A stretch of DNA of 64,000 nt from NCBI RefSeq assembly GCF_004364285.1, contig NZ_SOBE01000001.1, forward strand, positions 62,001 through 126,000, written 5' to 3'. Of the stretch, positions 54,106 through 62,960 are shown piece by piece. The notes beneath the pieces are model-generated. The model was not told the DNA's origin. It made no database searches and saw nothing but the letters and a program-made list of their open reading frames with translations. This stretch comes from Frigoribacterium sp. PhB116 (GTDB lineage: Bacteria > Actinomycetota > Actinomycetes > Actinomycetales > Microbacteriaceae). How positions within the stretch are numbered: the first letter of the stretch is position 1; every line of letters starts with the position of its first letter. The position numbers were made by a program, and so were the translations under genes.

Positions 54106-54387
54106 AAGACGCTGTTCTACGCAGGCCAGGAACTGATCGTGACCGACGAGCTGGCCGAGGTGCTGCTCGCCGCCGCCATGGAGTTCAGCGACGACGACCG
54201 CACGTTCCGCGTCCCGGTCGCGGCACGTCTCGGCGGCGTGGCCCACATGGCGCAGCTGGTGATCGGCCCCGGCATCCCGTTGCTCGTCGTCGACGCGGAC
54301 GACGACGTCGAGCCGGCCGCCGGGTCCGAGTCCTCCGTCGCGTTCATCGTCGAGCTGATGGAGAGCCTCGTCGACGACGACGAGTGA
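54103..54387 (+). CDS. Small hypothetical protein
   Basis: 94 aa, unrecognised. Begins MKTLFYAGQELIVTDELAE and ends with an acidic VDDDDE tail; compact alpha/beta content. The tail and stop codon lie in a 14-bp tandem repeat. Possibly a small binding or accessory protein; no function can be supported. Confidence 0.6.
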   Translation: MKTLFYAGQELIVTDELAEVLLAAAMEFSDDDRTFRVPVAARLGGVAHMAQLVIGPGIPLLVVDADDDVEPAAGSESSVAFIVELMESLVDDDE

Positions 54388-54430
54388 CCGACGACGAGTG
54401 ACCGACGACGAGTCGTGGACGACGAGTGAG
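54375..54430 (+). repeat. 14-bp tandem repeat over a stop codon
   Basis: CGACGACGAGTGAC occurs at 54375-54388 and 54389-54402, then a partial copy and a variant to 54430. The first unit contains the stop codon of the small gene. The rest of the gap to 54495 has the TAGCCT -10 of the next gene. Confidence 0.65.
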
Positions 54431-54495
54431 CCGAGACCACGGTGAGGCGCGCCCGGCCCCAGCGGATCCCGAGCGCCGCCGCCTAGCCTGACCGC

Positions 54496-56115
54496 ATGTC
54501 CGTGCGCCTCGACCCACCCGCAGCAGCGACCCGCGAGGGCATGACGACCCGCACCTCCTCGGGCTGGGCCGCGGTCGCCGGCGTCGTCTCGGCGGCGGCC
54601 TTCCTCGCCTCGGCCGAGCTCGCCGCCGTCGTGACCGGCCCCAGCGGCAGCCCGCTCTACGCGGTCGGCTCCGCGGTGATCGACCTGGCACCTCCCGTGG
54701 CCAAGGACACGATGGTCGCCCTCTTCGGCACCGGCGACAAGGTCGCGCTCTTCACCCTCATGGGCGTGCTGCTCGCCGTCATCACGGCGGGCGCGGGCAT
54801 CGCCGAGCTCCGTCGGCCCCCGGCAGGCAAGGTCGTCTTCGGCCTCGGGGGAGTGCTCGCGATGATCGCCGTGCTCACCCGAGCCGACTCGTCGAGCATC
54901 AACGGGGTGCCCACCGCGGTGGGCACGCTCGTCGCCCTGCTCCTCCTCACGGCGCTCGTCCGGAGGCTCTCCCGCTGGCAGGCGACCACCCGCACCGGCT
55001 GGTCCGAGGCCTCGGTGCCCGCGCCGCCCCTCCGCGGCCCCGGCCTCGAGCGCCGCAGCTTCGTGCTCCTCGCGGGCATCGCCGGCGTGGCCTCGGTCGT
55101 CGTCGGCACCGGTGCCCGTGCCTGGAACGCGACGCGGGCGAACGTGACGCAGCTGCGCGCGGCCCTGCGCCTGCCGGCCGCGGAGAACGTCGAGGAATCG
55201 GTGCCCGCGGGCGCCTCGCTCGACGTCGACGGCCTCACGTCGTACATCACGCCGAACGACGAGTTCTACCGGATCGACACCGCCCTGCGCGTGCCCGGGA
55301 TCGACCCGGCGGACTGGTCGCTGCGCATCCACGGCCTGGTCGACGAGGAGGTGGTGCTCACGTTCGACGACGTGCTCGCCCTGCCGCTCGTCGAGCACAC
55401 GGCCACCCTCAGCTGCGTCTCGAACGAGGTCGGCGGCACGCTGATCGGCACCGCGCTCTGGCTCGGCTACCCGCTCCGCGACCTGCTCGCACGGGCCCGC
55501 CCGCAAGCCGGCGCCGACATGGTGCTCTCCCGCAGCATCGACGGCTTCACCGCGGGCACGCCGCTCGAGGTGCTGCAGGACGATGACACGGAGGCGTTGC
55601 TCGCGGTCGGCATGAACGGCCAGCCCCTGCCCCAGGAGCACGGGTTCCCCGCCCGCCTCGTCGTGCCCGGCCTCTTCGGCTACGTCTCGGCGACGAAGTG
55701 GGTGACCGAGCTCGAGGTGACGCGCTTCGCCGACGCCGAGGGCTACTGGACCCCTCGCGGCTGGGACGCCCTCGGCCCGGTCAAGCTCGAGTCCCGCATC
55801 GACGTGCCCGCCGCCGGGACGACCGTCGACGCCGGCACGGTCGCCGTCGCCGGGGTGGCCTGGCACCCGCACACCGGCGTCTCGCGCGTCGAGGTCCAGG
55901 TCGACGGAGGCGCGTGGGACGAGGCCGAGCTGGCGGAGTCGATCTCGCCCGACACCTGGGTGCAGTGGGTCTACCGCTGGTCGGCGTCGTCCGGCGGGCA
56001 CACCCTGCGCGTGCGGGCGACGAGCGCCGACGGGACCGTCCAGTCCGAGACGGAGCTGCCGCCCGCGCCCAACGGCGCAGAGGGCTGGGACGAGCACGCG
56101 GTGTCGGTGCGCTGA
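54496..56115 (+). CDS. Membrane-anchored molybdopterin-dependent oxidoreductase
   Basis: 539 aa, ATG with TAGCCT 6 nt upstream (leaderless-like). Four membrane helices (about 25-155), then a RRSFVLLAG-type helix (about 190) and a sulfite oxidase/YedY-like molybdopterin domain (about 250-425): RIDTALRVPGIDP, TLSCVSNEVGG (the Cys that ligates molybdenum) and PARLVVPGLFGYVSATKW. A C-terminal Ig-like dimerisation domain follows (about 440-539). The catalytic part probably faces outward. The electron partner and substrate are unknown. Confidence 0.88.
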   Translation: MSVRLDPPAAATREGMTTRTSSGWAAVAGVVSAAAFLASAELAAVVTGPSGSPLYAVGSAVIDLAPPVAKDTMVALFGTGDKVALFTLMGVLLAVITAGAGIAELRRPPAGKVVFGLGGVLAMIAVLTRADSSSINGVPTAVGTLVALLLLTALVRRLSRWQATTRTGWSEASVPAPPLRGPGLERRSFVLLAGIAGVASVVVGTGARAWNATRANVTQLRAALRLPAAENVEESVPAGASLDVDGLTSYITPNDEFYRIDTALRVPGIDPADWSLRIHGLVDEEVVLTFDDVLALPLVEHTATLSCVSNEVGGTLIGTALWLGYPLRDLLARARPQAGADMVLSRSIDGFTAGTPLEVLQDDDTEALLAVGMNGQPLPQEHGFPARLVVPGLFGYVSATKWVTELEVTRFADAEGYWTPRGWDALGPVKLESRIDVPAAGTTVDAGTVAVAGVAWHPHTGVSRVEVQVDGGAWDEAELAESISPDTWVQWVYRWSASSGGHTLRVRATSADGTVQSETELPPAPNGAEGWDEHAVSVR

Positions 56116-56185
56116 GCGCGCCGACCGACAGGCCTCGACAGCCCCCGACCGGACCCGGCCCTCGACGGCCCGCGACGGGCGAGTC

Positions 56186-58324
56186 TCAGCCCACGACGCC
56201 CAGCGAGAACGGCAGCACGGCCGACGCCCCCGCCCGGCGCAGCTCGCGCCCGGCGGTCGTCATCGTCCAGCGGCTGTCGACGAGGTCGTCGACGAGCAGC
56301 ACGGGCCCGGAGACCTCGGCCAGCGCGGCGGCCAGCTCGGGGCCGACCTCGACCGCCTGCCAGACGTCGGCGAGCCGGTAGACGCTGTTGCCGCCTCCTC
56401 TGCTGCCTCGACCGGCTGACGGTCGAGTCGGGGTGAGCGAGCCGAGCAGGGGAAGGCGCCCCACGGTGCTGATCGCCTCGACGAGTGAGCCGACGAGCTG
56501 CGGCCGTGCCGTCGACGGCATCGCCACGACGCCGACCGGGCGCTCGGCCCACGGCCACTCCTTGAGCACGCGGACCACCCCGTCGAGCAGCGCCTTGGTG
56601 AGCGGTGCGTCCTCGGCACCGGCCGCGAAGACCTGGCGCAGCGTCGTGCCCCAGCCGAGGTCGGTGAGGCGGGCCAGGGCGCGGCCGGTCTCGACGCGCT
56701 CGCCTTCGGCGATCTTGCCCTTCGCGGGCACGCCGGCCCGGTCGGCGCCCGTCGGCCACTGGGCCCGGGGCTCGATCTCGACGCCCACCCGGTCGAGCGA
56801 GGTCGAGGCCGACGCAGCGGCCTCGCCGCCGATCTCTCTCGGGTACCAGGCGCCGGCGCAGATGTCGCACCGGCCGCAGGGTGCCGCGGCCGGGTCGTCG
56901 AGGTCGAGCTGGAGCATCTGCATCCGGCAGGTCGTCGCGCGCTCGTAGGCGATCATCGACTGCTGCTCGGCGACCCGTGCCTCGCCGATGCGCCCGTAGC
57001 GCTCGGCGTCATAGACCCAGGGCCGACCCGTGCTGACCCAGCCGCCCTGCACCCGCGACACCGCGCCGTCGACGTCGAGCACCTTGAGCATCAGCTCGAG
57101 CGGCGAGCGTTTGACGTCGACCCGGGCCTCAAGGGCCGGCGTCGACAGGGGCGTGTCGCCGAGCTCGGCGAGGACAGCCGACGCGCGGGCCTCCGACGGC
57201 ATCGAGGCGGTCGCGAAGTACTGCCAGATCTCGGCGTCCTCCGTGCCCGGCAGCAGCAGCACGTCGGCGTTGTCGGTCGCGCGCCCCGCGCGGCCGATCT
57301 GCTGGTAGTAGGCGACGGGCGACGACGGCGCCCCGAGGTGCACCACGAAGCCGAGGTCGGGCTTGTCGAAGCCCATGCCGAGGGCGCTCGTGGCGACGAG
57401 CGCCTTGAGCTCGTTGCGCTTGAGGTGGCCCTCGAGCGCCTCGCGTTCTTCGTTGTCGGTGCGGCCCGAGTACGAGCGCACCGCGTGGCCGGCCTCACGG
57501 AGCAGGCGGGCCGTGTCGTCGGCCGCCGAGACGGTGAGCGTGTAGATGATGCCGCTGCCCGGCAGGTCGTCGAGGTGGCTGAGCAGCCAGCCGAGCCGGT
57601 CACGCGAGGTGGGCAGCGTCAGCACGCCGAGCCGCAGGGAGGCGCGGGCCAGCGAGCCGCGGATCGTCAGCACCTGGTCGTCCGGCCCCGCCGTCAGCTG
57701 TTCCTCGACGTCGGCGACGACCCGCTCGTTCGCGGTCGCCGTCGTGGCCAGCACGGGCACCGTCGTCGGCAGGGTGCGGATCAGGTCGGCGAGCCGCCGG
57801 TAGTCGGGCCGGAAGTCGTGGCCCCAATCGCTGATGCAGTGCGCCTCGTCGACGACGAGCATGCCGAGGCGTGCCACCAGCACGGGCAGCTGCTCGTCGC
57901 GGAACCGCGGGTTGTTGAGGCGCTCGGGCGAGACGAGCAGCACGTCGACCTCGTCGGCCGCGAGGGCCTGCTGCACGTCGGACCACTCGTGCGCGTTCGC
58001 CGAGTTGACCGCGACCGCCCGCACGCCCGCACGACTCGCCGCGGCCACCTGGTCGCGCATCAGGGCGAGGAGCGGCGAGACCAGCAGGGTCGGCCCGCCG
58101 CCTCGGCGTCGCAGCAGCAGGGTGGCGATGAAGTAGACGGCCGACTTGCCCCAGCCGGTGCGCTGCACGACGAGGGCGCGACGACGGTCGGCGACGAGCG
58201 CGCGGATCGCCTCGAGCTGGCCGTCGTGGAACACGGCGTCGTCGCGGCCCGTCAGGGCCCGCAGCAGCTCGAGCGCCTCGGCGTCGATGTCGGTCGTGGT
58301 GCTGGCCGTGCTGCTCGTCGTCAT
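56186..58324 (-). CDS. recQ: RecQ-family DNA helicase with C-terminal phosphoribosyltransferase-like domain
   Basis: 712 aa, ATG start. Helicase motifs: QRTGWGKSA (a Walker A with Trp instead of the usual Gly), SPLLALMRDQV, VVDEAHCISDWGHDFRPDYRRL, ATTATAN, and QIGRAGRATDN. The zinc-binding region has Cys in ATTCRMQM and PCGRCDIC (about 470-495). Instead of a usual HRDC domain the C-terminus (about 570-712) ends with VLLVDDLVDSRWTMTTAG, the PRPP-binding signature of phosphoribosyltransferases (ComF-like). It unwinds DNA in repair; the added domain's role is unknown. Leaderless-like CAGCAT lies 6 nt upstream. Confidence 0.88.
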   Translation of the reverse strand: MTTSSTASTTTDIDAEALELLRALTGRDDAVFHDGQLEAIRALVADRRRALVVQRTGWGKSAVYFIATLLLRRRGGGPTLLVSPLLALMRDQVAAASRAGVRAVAVNSANAHEWSDVQQALAADEVDVLLVSPERLNNPRFRDEQLPVLVARLGMLVVDEAHCISDWGHDFRPDYRRLADLIRTLPTTVPVLATTATANERVVADVEEQLTAGPDDQVLTIRGSLARASLRLGVLTLPTSRDRLGWLLSHLDDLPGSGIIYTLTVSAADDTARLLREAGHAVRSYSGRTDNEEREALEGHLKRNELKALVATSALGMGFDKPDLGFVVHLGAPSSPVAYYQQIGRAGRATDNADVLLLPGTEDAEIWQYFATASMPSEARASAVLAELGDTPLSTPALEARVDVKRSPLELMLKVLDVDGAVSRVQGGWVSTGRPWVYDAERYGRIGEARVAEQQSMIAYERATTCRMQMLQLDLDDPAAAPCGRCDICAGAWYPREIGGEAAASASTSLDRVGVEIEPRAQWPTGADRAGVPAKGKIAEGERVETGRALARLTDLGWGTTLRQVFAAGAEDAPLTKALLDGVVRVLKEWPWAERPVGVVAMPSTARPQLVGSLVEAISTVGRLPLLGSLTPTRPSAGRGSRGGGNSVYRLADVWQAVEVGPELAAALAEVSGPVLLVDDLVDSRWTMTTAGRELRRAGASAVLPFSLGVVG

Positions 58325-58349
58325 CCGGCCATGCTGTCACGGGCCACCG

Positions 58350-59858
58350 TCAGCGAGGCCCGGTGCCGACTCCCGCGCCCACGGCCTGCAGCAGGGCCCA
58401 CAGCTCGGCCCGCCCGGCGAAGCCATCGAGCGGCAGCCCCAGCACGGACTCGACCTTGGCGACTCGTGCGCGGAGGCTGTGGCGGTGCAGGCCGAGTCGG
58501 CGGGCGGCCGGGTCCCAGACGCCGTTGTGCTCGAGCCACGTCCGGCAGCAGGCCAGCAGCTCGTCGCCGTCGGGCAGGGCTGCCACGGGGGCGAGGCGGG
58601 ACGACGCGAGCTCGGCGGCCCCCTCCGACCAGAGCGCGGCCACGAGGCCGCCGGCCGCGAGGCTCGCCCAGGTGACCACCGCCTCCTCGGCGGACGACGT
58701 CGCGACGGCGAGGGCGCGCTCGGCCTGTGCCACGGCACCGGCGAGGTGGTCGAGGTCGGTGACGTCCGAGACGCCGATCCGCAGGCCGTGGGCGGCGGCG
58801 AGCGCTGGCAGATCGACGGCGCTCTCGGCGGCGAGCACGGCGATCCTCCCGTCGACGAGCGCGACGAAGACGTCGGGCCGACCGGCGGCGAGTCGCTCGA
58901 CGGCCTCGGTCGCGTGGTCGGGCGAGTCCCGAGGAGGCGCGGCGAGGGCCACGACGACCGGCCCCGCGGCGATGCCCACCCCGACCGACCTCGTGATGGA
59001 CCGTGCCACCTCGACCTGCCCTGCCACCAGCAGCGACCACACCTGCCGCCAGAGCTCGCGCTGCCCGCGCAGCCGGGCGACGTCGCGCTCGAGGGTGACC
59101 TCAGCGAGGGCGACCACGCTGGTGAGGACGGCGCGGGCGGCCGTGTCGAGCTCGGCGGGGGTGCGGACGGTGAGGACGCCGCGGAGGCCGTCCCGCCGGC
59201 CGAGGGTCTGCAGCGACACCACGGCCCCGGGGACGGTCACGGTGCTGCCGGCCCGGGCCCCGCGGCGCAGGAGCCGTGCGACCTCGGCCTCGACCTGCCC
59301 CTGGTCGACCTGCCCGTGGTCGGCCGCGGCATCCGTCCCGTGCAGCACCACCGACCCGCCGAGCTGCTCGCCGAGCACCCGCAGCACGGCGTCGAGCCCG
59401 CCGTCGCCGATGGCCGCGACGGAGACGGCGCGCTGGGCCCGCAGCGTCCAGCGGTCGCGGTCGCGCGCCTCCTCGGCCAGCTGGTCGGCCGCCCAGCGGG
59501 CGACGGCGATGAAGGGGGTGCGCCAGGGGACCTCGACGACGGGCACCCCGAGGGCGGAGGCGGCGAGCACGAGCTCGACGGGCGTGTCGGGCCGGTGCAC
59601 GCCGGCGCCGAACCCGAGGGCGACCACGCCGGCGCCGACGACCCGCTCGACCCAGGCGTCGTAGTCGTCCTGCGTCGCGTCGGCCCGGAACTGGCTGCCG
59701 GTCGTGAGCAGCATGGTCGAGGCGGCGACGAAGGGCGACGGGTCGACCAGGTCCGAGCTGTGCACCCACGAGAGCGGCTCGTCGGTGCGCGTCGTCGGGT
59801 CGAGGAGGCGCAGGCCGAGGGGAGCCTGGCGGACGAGGGCTCGGACGGTGGGGCGCAC
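58350..59858 (-). CDS. PucR family transcriptional regulator
   Basis: 502 aa. GTG start at 59858 with TAGGTT 6 nt upstream (leaderless-like). N-terminal PucR-type ligand domain (about 1-120), a GGDEF-like CdaR middle domain (about 280-400) and a C-terminal helix-turn-helix (about 435-495: WDPAARRLGLHRHSLRARVAKVE). It is divergent from gabT-gabD, and members often regulate amine, purine or GABA catabolism; likely the local regulator. A perfect palindrome (59874-59898) overlaps its own promoter. Confidence 0.85.
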   Translation of the reverse strand: MRPTVRALVRQAPLGLRLLDPTTRTDEPLSWVHSSDLVDPSPFVAASTMLLTTGSQFRADATQDDYDAWVERVVGAGVVALGFGAGVHRPDTPVELVLAASALGVPVVEVPWRTPFIAVARWAADQLAEEARDRDRWTLRAQRAVSVAAIGDGGLDAVLRVLGEQLGGSVVLHGTDAAADHGQVDQGQVEAEVARLLRRGARAGSTVTVPGAVVSLQTLGRRDGLRGVLTVRTPAELDTAARAVLTSVVALAEVTLERDVARLRGQRELWRQVWSLLVAGQVEVARSITRSVGVGIAAGPVVVALAAPPRDSPDHATEAVERLAAGRPDVFVALVDGRIAVLAAESAVDLPALAAAHGLRIGVSDVTDLDHLAGAVAQAERALAVATSSAEEAVVTWASLAAGGLVAALWSEGAAELASSRLAPVAALPDGDELLACCRTWLEHNGVWDPAARRLGLHRHSLRARVAKVESVLGLPLDGFAGRAELWALLQAVGAGVGTGPR

Positions 59859-59873
59859 GCGCCGAACCTAGCA

Positions 59874-59898
59874 CCGGCCTGCCGATCTGGCAGGCCGG
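59874..59898. promoter_or_regulatory. Perfect inverted repeat between pucR and gabT
   Basis: CCGGCCTGCC gatct GGCAGGCCGG: 10-bp perfect arms around 5 bp. It lies 4 nt beyond the pucR -10 (59870-59865), over its spacer and -35, and about 50 nt upstream of a gabT -10 (TAGAGT, 59948-59953). A fitting operator for autorepression and gab control. Confidence 0.6.
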
Positions 59899-59979
59899 AG
59901 GCAAACATGCGACGAAATGTCGGTCGAGGAGGTGCGCCCCGGCTCCCTAGAGTCGCCGCAACGTCGAAGGAGCGCCTGC

Positions 59980-61335
59980 ATGTCGAGCACCACAGTCACC
60001 ACCCCGCGCGGAGGCCCTGGCCTCGAGCAGCGCCGCCGTCTCGTCACCGAGGTGCCCGGCCCGCGGAGCCGCGAGCTGATGGAGCGCAAGCGCGGCGCGG
60101 TCGCCGCGGGCGTCGGCGTCTCGCTGCCCGTCTTCACGGAGGCGGCCGGCGGGGGAGTGCTCGTCGACGTCGACGGCAACACCCTGATCGACCTCGGCTC
60201 GGGCATCGCGGTGACGGGCGTCGGCAACTCGGCCCCCGGCGTCGTGGAGGCGGTCGTCGAGCAGGTGCAGCGCTTCACGCACTCCTGCTTCATGATCACG
60301 GCCTACGACGGCTACGTCGAGGTCTGCGAAGCCCTCAACCGGCTCACGCCCGGCGACCACGACAAGCGCTCGGCGCTGTTCAACACCGGCGCGGAGGCGG
60401 TCGAGAACGCCGTCAAGATCGCGCGGTCGTACACGCGGAAGTCCGCCGTCGTGGCCTTCGACCACGCCTACCACGGCCGCACGAACCTGACGATGGCGCT
60501 CACCGCCAAGTCGATGCCCTACAAGAGCGGCTTCGGGCCGTTCGCCCCGGAGATCTACCGCGCCCCGCTGTCGTACCCGTACCGGGACGCGGGGCTCGAC
60601 GGGCCGCAGGCCGCGGCTCGCGCGATCTCGCAGATCGAGAAGCAGGTCGGCGCCGCGAACCTCGCCGCAGTCGTCATCGAGCCGATCCAGGGCGAGGGCG
60701 GCTTCATCGTGCCGGCGCCCGGGTTCCTCCCCGCGATCGTCGCCTGGTGCCGCGAGAACGACGTCGTGTTCATCGCCGACGAGGTGCAGACCGGCTTCGC
60801 CCGAACCGGTCGCATGTTCGCCAGCGAGCACGAGGGCATCGTGCCCGACCTGGTCGTCACGGCGAAGGGCATCGCGGGCGGGCTGCCGCTCTCGGCCGTC
60901 ACCGGACGGGCCGCGATCATGGACGCGCCGCACGTCGGCGGCCTCGGCGGCACCTACGGCGGCAACCCGATCGCGTGCGCCGCGGCCCTCGCGGCCATCG
61001 AGTCGTTCGAGCACGACGGCCTGCTCGAGCGCGCGACCGCCATCGGCGACCTGCTGCTCGGCCGCCTGCACGACCTGCAGCAGGGCGACCCGCGCATCGG
61101 CGACGTCCGGGGCCGCGGTGCGATGATCGCGATCGAGCTCGTGGACCCGCTCACCGGGGAGCCCGACGCCGCGCTCACCGGCCGGGTCGCCGCCGCCTGC
61201 CACGCCGAGGGCGTCATCGTCCTCACCTGCGGCACCTTCGGCAACGTGATCCGGTTCCTGCCGCCGCTCGCCATCGACGACGCGCTGCTGCACGACGGCC
61301 TCGACGTCGTCGCCGCCGCGCTCGGGTCGGCCTGA
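59980..61335 (+). CDS. gabT: 4-aminobutyrate aminotransferase
   Basis: 451 aa. The ATG at 59980 lies after GAAGGAG; an in-frame ATG at 59917 has no site. Class III aminotransferase motifs: FNTGAEAVENAVK, FDHAYHGRTN, IEPIQGEGGF, FIADEVQTGFARTGRMFA, and the PLP lysine in VVTAKGIAGGLPLSA. Converts GABA and 2-oxoglutarate to succinate semialdehyde and glutamate. Its stop shares one base with the gabD start (TGATG). Confidence 0.92.
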   Translation: MSSTTVTTPRGGPGLEQRRRLVTEVPGPRSRELMERKRGAVAAGVGVSLPVFTEAAGGGVLVDVDGNTLIDLGSGIAVTGVGNSAPGVVEAVVEQVQRFTHSCFMITAYDGYVEVCEALNRLTPGDHDKRSALFNTGAEAVENAVKIARSYTRKSAVVAFDHAYHGRTNLTMALTAKSMPYKSGFGPFAPEIYRAPLSYPYRDAGLDGPQAAARAISQIEKQVGAANLAAVVIEPIQGEGGFIVPAPGFLPAIVAWCRENDVVFIADEVQTGFARTGRMFASEHEGIVPDLVVTAKGIAGGLPLSAVTGRAAIMDAPHVGGLGGTYGGNPIACAAALAAIESFEHDGLLERATAIGDLLLGRLHDLQQGDPRIGDVRGRGAMIAIELVDPLTGEPDAALTGRVAAACHAEGVIVLTCGTFGNVIRFLPPLAIDDALLHDGLDVVAAALGSA

Positions 61336-62852
61336 TGACCGACGTGTCGACGGTCGCGCGCACGTCGGGGGTCGACGCCGTGCCGCCCGGCGTCGCGGCC
61401 CTGCCCGCGTTCCCCGCGCGCGTCGTCGCACTCGCGGGCGATGAGCAAGCGACCTCCGCCCTCGACGGCGTCCCCACCTTCCCGGTGCGGGACCCGGCCA
61501 CGGGCGAGGTCCTCGCGCTCGTCGCCGACCAGCGCCCCGCGGACGCGATCCGCGCCCTCGACCGGGCGGTGGCGGCCGCCGACGAGTGGGCCGCCACGCC
61601 GCCGCGCGTCCGCGGCGAGACCCTGCGCCGGGCCTTCGACCTCCTCGTCGAGCGTCGGGAGTCGTTCGCCCTGTTGATGTCGCTCGAGATGGGCAAGCCC
61701 CTCGCCGAGGCGCGGGGCGAGGTCGCCTACGGCGGCGAGTTCCTCCGCTGGTTCTCCGAGGAGGCGGTGCGCGTCCAGGGCCGGTACGGTCCCGTCCCCG
61801 AGGGCACCGGCACCATGATCGTCACCCACCGGCCGGTCGGGCCGAGCTACCTCGTCACCCCGTGGAACTTCCCGCTCGCCATGGCGACCCGCAAGATCGC
61901 GCCTGCCCTGGCGGCCGGCTGCACGGTCGTCGTCAAGCCGGCCGAGCTCACGCCGCTCACGACCATCGCGTTCGCCGAGCTGCTGCGCGAGGCCGGCGTC
62001 CCCGACGGCGTCGTCACCGTGCTGACCACGACGGACGCGGCCGGGGTGACCGGGCCCCTGCTCGCCGACCCGCGCCTCCGGAAGCTCTCGTTCACCGGCT
62101 CGACCGCGGTCGGCCGGGTGCTGATCGCGCAGGCGGCCGAGAACGTGCTCCGCACCTCGATGGAGCTCGGCGGCAACGCCCCCTTCGTCGTGATGGCCGA
62201 CGCCGACCTCGACGCCGCCGTCGACGGCGCGATGCTCGCGAAGTTCCGCAACGGCGGGCAGGCCTGCACGGCCGCGAACCGCCTGCTCGTGCACGAGCGG
62301 GTCGCCGACGAGTTCACGCGCCGCCTCGCCGAGCGCGTCGAGGCGATCGTCGTCGGGCCCGGCACGGCCGACGGGACGACCCTCGGCCCGCTGATCGACG
62401 ACCGCGCCGTCGCGACCTGCGAGCGGCTCGTCGCCGACGCCGTGGCCCGGGGCGCCCGCGTCGTCACGGGCGGCTCGGCGCCGGGCGGCCCCGGCTCGTT
62501 CTTCGCGCCGACCGTGCTCGCCGACGTGCCCCGCGACGCCGACCTGATGCACCAGGAGATCTTCGGCCCGGTCGCCGCCGTCACGACGTTCCGCGACGAG
62601 GACGACGCCGTCCGGCTCGCCAACGACACTCCCTACGGCCTCGTCGCCTACCTCTTCACGACCGACCTGGCCTGTGGACGACGGATGCTCGGTCGGCTCC
62701 GCACCGGCATGCTGGGCGTCAACACCGGCCTGGTCTCGAACGCCGCGGCCCCGTTCGGCGGGGTCGGGCACTCGGGCCTGGGGCGTGAGGGCGGCAGCGA
62801 GGGAATCCACGAGTACCTCGACACGACCTACGCACTGCAGCCCGACGGCTGA
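61335..62852 (+). CDS. gabD: Succinate-semialdehyde dehydrogenase
   Basis: 505 aa, ATG overlapping gabT by 1 nt. Aldehyde dehydrogenase motifs: VTPWNFPLAM, FTGSTAVGR, MELGGNAPFVV (Glu), GQACTAANR (catalytic Cys) and QEIFGPV. The RNGGQACTAANR context matches the succinate-semialdehyde branch. Completes GABA conversion to succinate. The N-terminal 45 residues are an extra Ala/Val-rich stretch. Confidence 0.92.
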   Translation: MTDVSTVARTSGVDAVPPGVAALPAFPARVVALAGDEQATSALDGVPTFPVRDPATGEVLALVADQRPADAIRALDRAVAAADEWAATPPRVRGETLRRAFDLLVERRESFALLMSLEMGKPLAEARGEVAYGGEFLRWFSEEAVRVQGRYGPVPEGTGTMIVTHRPVGPSYLVTPWNFPLAMATRKIAPALAAGCTVVVKPAELTPLTTIAFAELLREAGVPDGVVTVLTTTDAAGVTGPLLADPRLRKLSFTGSTAVGRVLIAQAAENVLRTSMELGGNAPFVVMADADLDAAVDGAMLAKFRNGGQACTAANRLLVHERVADEFTRRLAERVEAIVVGPGTADGTTLGPLIDDRAVATCERLVADAVARGARVVTGGSAPGGPGSFFAPTVLADVPRDADLMHQEIFGPVAAVTTFRDEDDAVRLANDTPYGLVAYLFTTDLACGRRMLGRLRTGMLGVNTGLVSNAAAPFGGVGHSGLGREGGSEGIHEYLDTTYALQPDG

Positions 62853-62895
62853 TCCCGAGCCGACGAGCACCGACCCGACCGAACCGAACCGAACC

Positions 62896-62940
62896 GACCA
62901 GCACGGCCCCGACCAGCACGGCCCCGAGCACCACGGCACC
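62896..62940 (+). repeat. 15-bp tandem repeat in the gap after gabD
   Basis: GACCAGCACGGCCCC twice perfectly (62896-62925), then a third degenerate unit (62926-62940). It is preceded by an ACCGA-type 5-bp repeat (about 62876-62895). Non-coding. Confidence 0.75.
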
Positions 62941-62960
62941 AGCACCACCGAGAGGACATC

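Noticed and set aside
62876-62940. Tandem repeats as a CRISPR array
   Set aside because: Units are contiguous with no unique spacers, and no cas genes are present.
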